A stretch of DNA of 21,103 nt, from contig JAQVQT010000007.1 of assembly GCA_028701435.1 (NCBI GenBank), positions 1 through 21,103 of the forward strand. Reading direction: 5' to 3'. Position numbers and translations under genes: made by a program. The notes under the pieces are model-generated. The model searched no databases. It saw nothing but the letters and a program-made list of their open reading frames with translations, and was not told the origin of the DNA. The stretch is from Smithellaceae bacterium. Its GTDB lineage: Bacteria > Desulfobacterota > Syntrophia > Syntrophales > Smithellaceae. Shown here piece by piece: positions 14,803 to 20,420 of this stretch (position 1 is the first letter of the stretch; each line of letters opens with the position of its first letter).

Positions 14803-15063
14803 ATGGCAGAAAAAAAGATCGGCGAAGTGCTCAAGTTTTTTGCGAAGCCTTCGGTGGCGGCGGTCCATCTTTCGGAAGGCGAATTGCAGATCGGAGACAG
14901 CATCAAATTTTCCGGCCACACAACGGAATTTACCGACGTGATTCAGTCCATGGAAGTGGACAACAAGCCGGTGCAGAAAGCCGTGGCGGGTGATTCCATC
15001 GGTCTCAAAGTCTCGGACCGCGTTCGGCCCGGTGATGAAGTTTTTAAAGTAATTCCCGATTAA
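14803..15063 (+). CDS. Small EF-Tu domain-2-like protein (translation elongation factor-like)
   Basis: The 86-residue product resembles the isolated beta-barrel second domain of translation GTPases. It has the strand pattern IGEVLKFFAKPSVAAVHLSE, then LQIGDSIKFSGHTTEF, and finishes with AGDSIGLKVSDRVRPGDEVF. There is no G domain, so no GTPase activity is expected. Small stand-alone proteins of this kind occur in bacteria and archaea, and their role is not established to my knowledge. The ATG at 14803 follows AAAGGAGGA (14788-14796) with a good spacer; a longer frame from 14752 lacks support. It is a separate gene between the ribosomal terminator and the phosphate locus. A promoter must lie in the 60 bases upstream, but I see no convincing one. 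Confidence 0.8.
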   Translation: MAEKKIGEVLKFFAKPSVAAVHLSEGELQIGDSIKFSGHTTEFTDVIQSMEVDNKPVQKAVAGDSIGLKVSDRVRPGDEVFKVIPD

Positions 15064-15084
15064 TCTTCAGCGGATATTTTTAAC

Positions 15085-15128
15085 CGTCGGCACATTTGAA
15101 TGCCGAAAGACGCATTTCTGTGCCGACG
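15085..15128. repeat. Long imperfect inverted repeat (hairpin) downstream of the EF-Tu-like gene
   Basis: CGTCGGCACA (15085-15094) is exactly complementary to TGTGCCGACG (15119-15128). Inside, GAATGC (15098-15103) can pair with GCATTTC (15112-15118), leaving one bulged T and a loop of eight bases. A 10-base palindrome, CAACCGGTTG (15130-15139), follows two bases later. There is no T-run, so this is not a standard terminator. It may be a Rho-assisted 3' end, a small RNA or an extragenic palindrome. Confidence 0.6.
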
Positions 15129-15143
15129 TCAACCGGTTGGTGT

Positions 15144-15182
15144 GTGCCGGCGAAAATCCTGATCGTCGATGATCAAGGATAC
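15144..15182 (+). pseudogene. Response-regulator N-terminus remnant (copy of phoB start)
   Basis: Bases 15153-15172 are identical over 20 bases to 16859-16878, the start of phoB. Translated in the same phase, this stretch reads VPAKILIVDDQGYS, the first strand and the acidic DD pair of a response-regulator receiver domain. After that the frame turns into unrelated, proline-rich sequence (SPFSIPPPPNH), with no phosphorylation site and no ribosome-binding site. It looks like the leftover start of a second response regulator gene, or a duplicate produced by rearrangement. The stretch is very short, so the pseudogene label is tentative. Confidence 0.45.
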
Positions 15183-15272
15183 AGTCCCTTTTCCATTCCC
15201 CCCCCTCCGAATCATAACCAGCAGAAAATCAGGCGTTTGGTTTCAGCGCGGTTGTGCTCAAAATTATTTTAT

Positions 15273-15317
15273 TTGTCATCGTCTTGTCATCCTCCTGTCA
15301 TCCTGTCGCTGTATGGT
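15273..15317 (+). promoter_or_regulatory. PHO box and sigma-70-type promoter of the porin gene
   Basis: Three seven-base units, TTGTCAT (15273-15279), TTGTCAT (15284-15290) and CTGTCAT (15295-15301), repeat every 11 bases with four-base spacers. This is the arrangement of the E. coli PHO box, in which CTGTCAT-like units repeat with an 11-base period and replace the -35 element. TATGGT at 15312-15317, ten bases after the last unit, is a suitable -10 element. PhoB-dependent transcription of the porin gene is inferred, giving a leader of about 65 bases. Confidence 0.8.
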
Positions 15318-15388
15318 GCCGACGCTCGATGAAAGAGGATGAGCTGATCAAAGGCTGACCTCTGTAAAAACACTTTGAGGAGGAGAGT

Positions 15389-16750
15389 ATGAAGAGATTT
15401 TGGTTGGTTTTGCTGTCCCTGGGGCTGATGGTTGCCTTCAGTACGTCAGCGACGGCCGTTGATGTAAAGTTCAGCGGCGAGTATTACGCGGCGGGGATGT
15501 ATCTGGATAAAACAAACGTCACAAAGACCACGACAGGCGGTAATCCGAGCACGGCTTTTTATTACCAGAGATTGAGGGCCAGAACGGATTTCACGATTAC
15601 CCCCGGCCTGAAACTGATCACGCGTTTTGACGCGATGGAGAGAGCCTGGGGCGCAACCAGATTTGTTCCCGGTACAACACAGGCTGCCGATTCCGCGGGA
15701 ACACGCGCGGAAAATGAAAACATCGCCATCGACTGGGTTTACATCGATTACAAGTCGGCCATCGGCACATTTCAGGCCGGTTACATGAACGACGGATCAA
15801 CGGGCACCATTTTCGCCAACAGTTACGGTCCGAAGGCAAGAATCAAGTATTCGAATGCCTTTGGTCCGATCACACTCAATCTGGCCTACACCAAGGAAGC
15901 GGAAAACAGCCGCATGGCCATTAACGCAGTCAACCGGGCGGATGCCGATAACGACAAATACGGCATGGAAGGCGTCTACAACTGGAAGACCGGCAAGGCT
16001 GGCGTGAACGTCAACTATTACCATCAAAACAGAAACCGTCCCGCGGTCCCCGCTTACAGAAGAACCTATTTCCTGGTGACGCCTTACGCCTTTGCGAAAA
16101 TCGGTCCGGTTGCCCTCCAGGCGGAACTCAATTACCTGACGGGAAGCGACCAATATGAGGACGGCACCAACCCGGCCGGGGCGCCCGGCATCGATAAGGT
16201 GAACCTGGCCGGCATCAGCGGCTGGATCGACGCGACGGCCAATTTCGGCTTATTCTACGCGGGCGGCAGCATCGCGTATGTGTCCGGCGATGATCCGGGG
16301 ACGAACGACAAAACAGAAGGCGGCATGATCAACGGCGGGCGCGACTGGAACCCCTGCCTGATCATGTGGAATTACGATCGGACCAACTGGGCGGGCGCCC
16401 TGACAGGGTACAACGGGGCGGCTCAGGATACGGCGATGGCCAACGGCTGGCTGTTCCAAATGCACGGCGGCGTTAAACCCATCGACAAGCTGGATGTGAT
16501 GGCGTCGGTTACCTATGCGTTTGCCGATCAAAAACCCTGGGCCACCGCCGGCAATCCGGCCACCGCATACCTTTACAACGATTACGGATGGGAAGTGGAT
16601 TTGACCGCAACCTACAAAATCACCAATAACCTGTCCTACATGCTGGGCGGAGGTTATCTCTTTACCGGCAAATACTACAAGGGTACTTCGGATGCCAACG
16701 AGCTGACCAACGATTTCCTGGTGTTGAACAAGCTGACGCTGACATTCTAA
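15389..16750 (+). CDS. Outer-membrane beta-barrel porin-like protein, probably phosphate-regulated
   Basis: The 453-residue product has a signal peptide: KR, a hydrophobic core WLVLLSLGLMVAF, and an ATA site suggesting cleavage after residue 23. The mature part is rich in alternating polar/hydrophobic and aromatic strands (LKLITRFDAMERAWG, AIDWVYIDYKSAIGTFQAGY, LSYMLGGGYLFTGKYY). It ends in LNKLTLTF, a terminal-Phe strand typical of proteins inserted by BamA. This supports a diffusion channel of about 16 or more strands. It does not obviously match OprO/OprP phosphate porins by eye, and a specific family could not be assigned. A PHO box upstream and phoB/pst downstream suggest that it passes phosphate or phosphorylated compounds. 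The ATG at 15389 has an AGGAGG site five bases upstream. Confidence 0.85.
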   Translation: MKRFWLVLLSLGLMVAFSTSATAVDVKFSGEYYAAGMYLDKTNVTKTTTGGNPSTAFYYQRLRARTDFTITPGLKLITRFDAMERAWGATRFVPGTTQAADSAGTRAENENIAIDWVYIDYKSAIGTFQAGYMNDGSTGTIFANSYGPKARIKYSNAFGPITLNLAYTKEAENSRMAINAVNRADADNDKYGMEGVYNWKTGKAGVNVNYYHQNRNRPAVPAYRRTYFLVTPYAFAKIGPVALQAELNYLTGSDQYEDGTNPAGAPGIDKVNLAGISGWIDATANFGLFYAGGSIAYVSGDDPGTNDKTEGGMINGGRDWNPCLIMWNYDRTNWAGALTGYNGAAQDTAMANGWLFQMHGGVKPIDKLDVMASVTYAFADQKPWATAGNPATAYLYNDYGWEVDLTATYKITNNLSYMLGGGYLFTGKYYKGTSDANELTNDFLVLNKLTLTF

Positions 16751-16772
16751 CGCGGCAATCCGGACAAAGCAC

Positions 16773-16825
16773 ACAACCCCTTGAAAAGACCAGGAACTGT
16801 CTCTGGCTTTTCAGGGGTTGTTTTT
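16773..16825 (+). terminator. Rho-independent terminator after the porin gene
   Basis: ACAACCCCTTGAAAAGACCAG (16773-16793, two single-base bulges) pairs with the arm CTGGCTTTTCAGGGGTTGT (16803-16821) around a short loop, and the arm ends in a T-run up to 16825. The stem is about 19 base pairs. It lies 22 bases after the porin stop, so the porin is probably its own transcription unit and phoB needs read-through or its own promoter. The upstream extension of the phoB frame runs through this hairpin, which argues against an early phoB start. Confidence 0.88.
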
Positions 16826-16852
16826 GAACGGCAAACAATGATAGGAAACACC

Positions 16853-17551
16853 ATGGCAAAAATCCTGATCGTCGATGACGAAAAAGATATAGCGGACCTT
16901 GTCGCTTACAACCTGGAACGAGAAGGGTTTCGCACCAGGATCGTGTTGGGCGGAAACGAGGTTTTTGCCGCCGTCGATTCGCTTGCCCCCGATCTGATGG
17001 TTCTGGATCTGATGTTGCCGGGTGTCGGCGGCCTGGACATCTGCAAAAGGATTCGAGCTAATCCGAAAACTTCATCCCTGCCGATCATCATGCTGACTGC
17101 TAAAGCAGACGAAGTCGATAAAATCATCGGACTGGAAATCGGGGCGGATGATTATGTCACCAAACCCTTCAGCGTCAAAGAGCTGGTGGCCCGCGTCAGA
17201 ACCGTTTTGAGAAGGGTCCAGGAAGGAAAGAAACCTTCCGCCGGAGAACGCTTTGAATTTCAGGGGCTGTCCATTGATTACGCATCCTGTCAGGTGCTGG
17301 TGGACGGCAAGCCGGCGGCTTTGAGCCCTACCGAACTCAAACTGCTTTTCTTTTTGTCGCGCAGTCCCGGCCGTGTGCATTCACGGGATCAGATTCTTAC
17401 GCATGTCTGGGGCGACGACACGTTTATTACCGATCGTGCCGTGGACGTCCATATCCGCCGCCTGCGCAGCTCGATCGAAAAAAATATGGAAAAACCGCAA
17501 TACATTCTAACCGTTCGCGGATTCGGATATAAATTCGCGGATATACGGTAA
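16853..17551 (+). CDS. phoB: Phosphate regulon response regulator PhoB (OmpR/PhoB family)
   Basis: The 232-residue product has an N-terminal receiver domain with the acidic pair D8/D9 in KILIVDDEKD, phosphorylation site D52 (VLDLMLPG), T82 (IIMLTAKAD) and K104 (YVTKPF). A C-terminal winged-helix DNA-binding domain follows (about residues 130-230), with LSPTELKLLFFLSRSPGRVH, VWGDD, VDVHIRRLRSSIEKN and VRGFGYKF. The ATG at 16853 (MAKILIVDD) follows AGGA; an open frame reaches back to 16781 but crosses a terminator. Its position just before pstSCAB and between two PHO boxes supports PhoB rather than another OmpR-type regulator. No phoR kinase gene follows directly. Confidence 0.93.
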   Translation: MAKILIVDDEKDIADLVAYNLEREGFRTRIVLGGNEVFAAVDSLAPDLMVLDLMLPGVGGLDICKRIRANPKTSSLPIIMLTAKADEVDKIIGLEIGADDYVTKPFSVKELVARVRTVLRRVQEGKKPSAGERFEFQGLSIDYASCQVLVDGKPAALSPTELKLLFFLSRSPGRVHSRDQILTHVWGDDTFITDRAVDVHIRRLRSSIEKNMEKPQYILTVRGFGYKFADIR

Positions 17552-17587
17552 AAACGCCTTCTTTGCACACGGGCTCTTTGCTTCACA

Positions 17588-17643
17588 TTGTTTTGGCAAA
17601 TTCATCCACGCGTCATCAAACTGTAACATTCATCCTGTATATG
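17588..17643 (+). promoter_or_regulatory. PHO box and promoter of the pst operon
   Basis: GCGTCAT (17610-17616) and CTGTAAC (17621-17627) are 11 bases apart with a CAAA spacer, close to the PHO box form CTGTCAT-N4-CTGTMAC. Weaker units in the same 11-base phase are AATTCAT (17599) and TTGTTTT (17588). TATATG at 17638-17643 starts ten bases after the second unit, the same spacing as at the porin promoter. This predicts a PhoB-activated pstS transcript with a leader of about 26 bases. Confidence 0.78.
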
Positions 17644-17675
17644 AACAGCCAATTTAAAAACAGGAGGAAGCACCC

Positions 17676-18521
17676 ATGTTCAGCATTGTTCGAAAAGCAA
17701 CGATTTTCACCATCGTGTTCTTGCTCATCGGCGGCATATCTTTTGCCGCGGACTCCATTGTGATTAAGGGATCGACCACCGTTTTGCCGGTGGCGCAGGG
17801 CACGCTGGAAGCCTTTATGAAAGCCAACCCCGGCGTTCAGATTTCTCTTTCGGGTGGCGGTTCCGGCGAAGGCATCAAAGCCCTGATTGACAAAACCACG
17901 GACATCGCCACCTCATCGCGTGAAATCAAAGACAAGGAAGTTGAACTGGCCAAATCCAAAGGCGTCAAGCCGGTTGCGCACGTGGTGGCTTTCGACGCGA
18001 TCATTCCCGTCGTGCATCCCAGGAACAAAGTCACCAATTTATCCATCGACCAGTTAAGCCAGATCTATCAGGGCAAGATCACCAACTGGAAGGAGGTGGG
18101 TGGAGAAGATTTGAGAATCGTCGTGATTTCCCGCGACTCGTCTTCCGGCACCTTTGAGTCCTGGGATCATTTTGTCATGAAGAAGGCAAAAGTCACGCCG
18201 AGGGCCCAGATGCTGGCCTCCAACGGCGCCCTGGTCACCGCGGTGGCGAAAAACAGATATGCGCTTGCCTACCTGGGCATCGGATACATCAATCCAAGCG
18301 TAAAACCGCTCATGGTCAACGGCATCAAGGCTTCCATTCAGACGGCCATGTCCAGGGAATACCCAATGTCCCGTGAACTTTACATGTACGTAAACGGCGA
18401 GCCGGGAGGAGCCGTGGCCAAATACATTGCCTTTGTGAAATCCCCCGCTGGTCAGAAAATCGTTGCGAAAGAAGGTTTTGTCCCCATCGTTGAGGTGAAG
18501 AAGACCGGGAAGAAAAAATAA
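17676..18521 (+). CDS. pstS: Phosphate ABC transporter periplasmic substrate-binding protein PstS
   Basis: PstS captures inorganic phosphate with high affinity and hands it to PstCA. The 281-residue precursor has a signal peptide (positive VRK, then hydrophobic IFTIVFLLIGG, FAAD cleavage region near residue 24). No lipobox cysteine is seen, so the protein should be soluble in the periplasm. Binding-site motifs typical of PstS are KGSTTVLPVAQG (about residues 29-40), SGGGSGEGIKAL (about 58-69) and SRDSSSGTFESW (about 151-162). It ends with a lysine-rich tail. The ATG at 17676 follows AGGAGGA (17662-17668). The family is the short, about 280-residue PstS type common in non-enteric bacteria. Confidence 0.95.
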   Translation: MFSIVRKATIFTIVFLLIGGISFAADSIVIKGSTTVLPVAQGTLEAFMKANPGVQISLSGGGSGEGIKALIDKTTDIATSSREIKDKEVELAKSKGVKPVAHVVAFDAIIPVVHPRNKVTNLSIDQLSQIYQGKITNWKEVGGEDLRIVVISRDSSSGTFESWDHFVMKKAKVTPRAQMLASNGALVTAVAKNRYALAYLGIGYINPSVKPLMVNGIKASIQTAMSREYPMSRELYMYVNGEPGGAVAKYIAFVKSPAGQKIVAKEGFVPIVEVKKTGKKK

Positions 18522-18538
18522 TACCCGCGAATCCTCGT

Positions 18539-18566
18539 GGAACAAGGGGTTACAACCCCTTGTTCC
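18539..18566. repeat. Perfect 13-bp hairpin between pstS and pstC
   Basis: GGAACAAGGGGTT (18539-18551) and AACCCCTTGTTCC (18554-18566) are perfectly complementary with only two bases between them, so the real loop would be four to six bases. No T-run follows (GGGGCATGGG), so it is not a full terminator. Hairpins at this place, after the binding-protein gene of ABC transporter operons, commonly protect the upstream mRNA or partly stop transcription, giving more PstS than membrane components. Confidence 0.85.
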
Positions 18567-18640
18567 GGGGCATGGGATCAACCCTATGCAAAGAGATTTC
18601 TGATGCACAACACCAGCCAACGGTAGATATTCGGGGTAGC

Positions 18641-19528
18641 ATGACTCGTCATACCAAAGAAATCATTATTAAATATATCTTCTTCCTGTTTGCCCTGGTT
18701 TCGGTGATTGTCCTGGGGCTGATTGTTTTTTCGCTTTTCCGGGAAGGGTTGCCGCTTTTCGGTGAAGTGTCGGTGAAGGATTTTATTTTCGGGATCGAAT
18801 GGTATCCCACGTATGATCCGCCGTCCTTCGGGATTTTATCGCTGATCGTCGGTTCCCTCATTGTCACGCTGATTGCCACTCTGATTGCCGTTCCCCTGGG
18901 GGTGATGGCGGCCATCTATATTTCCGAAATCGCGCCGCAGGCGATCAAGGAAATCCTCAAATCGGTCATCGAGCTTCTGGCCGGACTGCCCTCCGTTGTG
19001 CTGGGATTTTTCGGCATGGTCATTGTGGCGCCCTGGCTTCAGGAAACCTTTGATCTTCCTACGGGTTTAAATATCATCAACGCATCCGTGATTCTGGCCA
19101 TCATGGCGATTCCGACCATTTCCAGTATTTCCGAAGATGCTCTTTATGCCGTGCCGCGCGAATTCAAGGAAGCGTCCTATGCGCTGGGCGCGACAAAATT
19201 TGAAACGATTGCCAAGGTGATTGTGCCTTCCGCGATCTCCGGAATTTCCACGGCGGTCATGCTGGGGATGGCCAGGGCCATCGGCGAGACGATGGTCGTT
19301 CTGATGGTGGCCGGCGGCGCGGCGGCCATTCCGGAGAGCCTGTTTGATTCGGTGCGACCCATGCCCGCTAGCATTGCCGCGGAAATGGGCGAGACGCCTT
19401 ACCGCAGTCCGCATTATCAGGCGCTCTTCGCGATCGGCATCGTTTTGTTCTTTCTGACGCTGGCTTTCAATTTGGTTGCGGATTATGTGTCTCACAAATT
19501 CCGCCAGATCGGTTCGGGGACTTTGTAA
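18641..19528 (+). CDS. pstC: Phosphate ABC transporter permease PstC
   Basis: PstC and PstA form the phosphate channel in the inner membrane. From the ATG at 18641 the product has 295 residues. The first membrane helix is about residues 9-33 (YIFFLFALVSVIVLGLIVFS), followed by the periplasmic FGIEWYPTYDPPSFG segment typical of PstC. The transport domain comes next, with VELLAGLPSVVLGFFGMV and the ATP-binding-subunit contact motif of the EAA type (VPREFKEASYALGATKFETI). The frame stays open upstream to a TTG at 18560, inside the hairpin, but the extra 27 residues are unlike the family. The ribosome-binding site (CGGGG) is poor, consistent with lower expression than PstS. Confidence 0.94.
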   Translation: MTRHTKEIIIKYIFFLFALVSVIVLGLIVFSLFREGLPLFGEVSVKDFIFGIEWYPTYDPPSFGILSLIVGSLIVTLIATLIAVPLGVMAAIYISEIAPQAIKEILKSVIELLAGLPSVVLGFFGMVIVAPWLQETFDLPTGLNIINASVILAIMAIPTISSISEDALYAVPREFKEASYALGATKFETIAKVIVPSAISGISTAVMLGMARAIGETMVVLMVAGGAAAIPESLFDSVRPMPASIAAEMGETPYRSPHYQALFAIGIVLFFLTLAFNLVADYVSHKFRQIGSGTL

Positions 19529-19539
19529 ACGGATACGCT

Positions 19540-20418
19540 ATGGCTTTATCAATGAATACGTCCATGAAGTGGCGCTATCTGAAACAGCATATCTTTTTCG
19601 CGATGGTGCGCGCCTCCGCGCTGATCATTGCCCTGGCCCTGGGCGGTCTTGTTTTTTATATTTTCTACAACGGCATCGGCGCGATCAGTTGGGAGTTCAT
19701 CACGAAGCCCCCCACCCATTCGATGACGCAGGGCGGCATCATGCCGGCCATTCTGGGAACGGTTTATCTGACGCTGGGCGCCATCGCCGTCGGGCTGCCG
19801 CTGGGCATCGCGTCGGCGATCTATCTGACGGAATACGCCCGGCAGGGAAGGGTTGTCCGGTTGATCAAAGTGGGCATCAACTGCCTGGCCGGCGTTCCCT
19901 CAGTTGTTTTTGGTTTATTCGGGCTGGGTTTTTTTGTGATTTTTCTGAAATTCGGATCGAGTATTTTATCCGGCTCCCTGACGTTGGGATTTCTGATTCT
20001 GCCGACCATCATCGGCGCATCGGAAGAAGCCCTGAAGGCCGTGCCGCAGACGTTTCGCGAAGCGTCTCTGTCTTTGGGGGTTTCTAAATGGCAGACCATT
20101 TATCGGATTGTGTTGCCCAACGCCCTGCCGGGCATTCTGACCGGTTCTATTCTGGGCATCGGCCGGGCCGCGGGGGAAACCGCGCCCATTATGTTTACCG
20201 CCGCCGCCTACTTTACGGCGAAACTGCCCGGCTCCGTTTTTGATGAAGTGATGGCTCTGCCTTATCATATTTATGTGCTGGCCACGGCCGGCACCAATAT
20301 TGAAGCCACGCGCCCCATACAATTTGGAACCGTGCTGGTGCTGGTGGCGGTGGTGCTGGGCATTGACCTGATCGCGATCGTGATCCGCGGATTTATGAGA
20401 CGAAATAAAAGGTGGTAG
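19540..20418 (+). CDS. pstA: Phosphate ABC transporter permease PstA
   Basis: The 292-residue product is the partner of PstC. The first membrane helix is about residues 23-45 (SALIIALALGGLVFYIFYNG), followed by the PstA-like ISWEFITKPPTHSMTQGGIM (about 48-67). The transport domain has NCLAGVPSVVFGLFGLGFFV and the EAA-type loop AVPQTFREASLSLGVSKWQT. Near the end are YFTAKLPGSVFDEVMALPYH and a last helix followed by MRRNKRW. The ATG at 19540 lies 11 bases after pstC; a downstream ATG at 19552 is possible. No strong Shine-Dalgarno is visible. A second open frame across 19476-20087 is an out-of-phase shadow. Confidence 0.94.
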   Translation: MALSMNTSMKWRYLKQHIFFAMVRASALIIALALGGLVFYIFYNGIGAISWEFITKPPTHSMTQGGIMPAILGTVYLTLGAIAVGLPLGIASAIYLTEYARQGRVVRLIKVGINCLAGVPSVVFGLFGLGFFVIFLKFGSSILSGSLTLGFLILPTIIGASEEALKAVPQTFREASLSLGVSKWQTIYRIVLPNALPGILTGSILGIGRAAGETAPIMFTAAAYFTAKLPGSVFDEVMALPYHIYVLATAGTNIEATRPIQFGTVLVLVAVVLGIDLIAIVIRGFMRRNKRW

Positions 20419-20420
20419 GA

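Larger units (their letters stand above)
15064..15388. other. 325-base intergenic region before the porin gene
   Basis: No convincing gene lies here. From left to right it holds the inverted repeat at 15085-15128, the palindrome at 15130-15139, the phoB-like 20-mer at 15153-15172, a PHO box at 15273-15301 with a -10-like hexamer at 15312-15317, and a strong Shine-Dalgarno (AGGAGG, 15378-15383) for the porin gene. A 78-codon open frame from 15096 to 15332 crosses most of these and has no family resemblance beyond the short response-regulator-like piece. Confidence 0.8.

Noticed and set aside
15273..15301. CRISPR-like or tandem-repeat array
   Set aside because: The units are 7 bases with 4-base spacers, far too short for CRISPR. 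The period of 11 fits a PHO box.
15096..15332. 78-codon open frame across the gap before the porin
   Set aside because: It runs through the hairpin and the PHO box and has no ribosome-binding site. Only the KILIVDDQ piece is meaningful, and that is reported as a remnant.
16781..16852. N-terminal extension of PhoB by 24 residues
   Set aside because: The extension is encoded by the terminator hairpin, and response regulators start directly at the MAKILIVDD strand.
16751..16852. PHO box upstream of phoB
   Set aside because: Only one weak CTGTCTC-like unit (about 16797) is seen, inside the terminator loop and without a second unit at 11 bases, so autoregulation through a local box is not supported.
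17563..17763. 66-codon + strand frame before and over the start of pstS
   Set aside because: It crosses the PHO box and overlaps the pstS signal peptide out of phase, with no protein resemblance.
19476..20087. 203-codon + strand frame overlapping pstC and pstA
   Set aside because: Out-of-phase reading of pstA, Arg/His-rich and without domain similarity; the in-phase PstA is clear.
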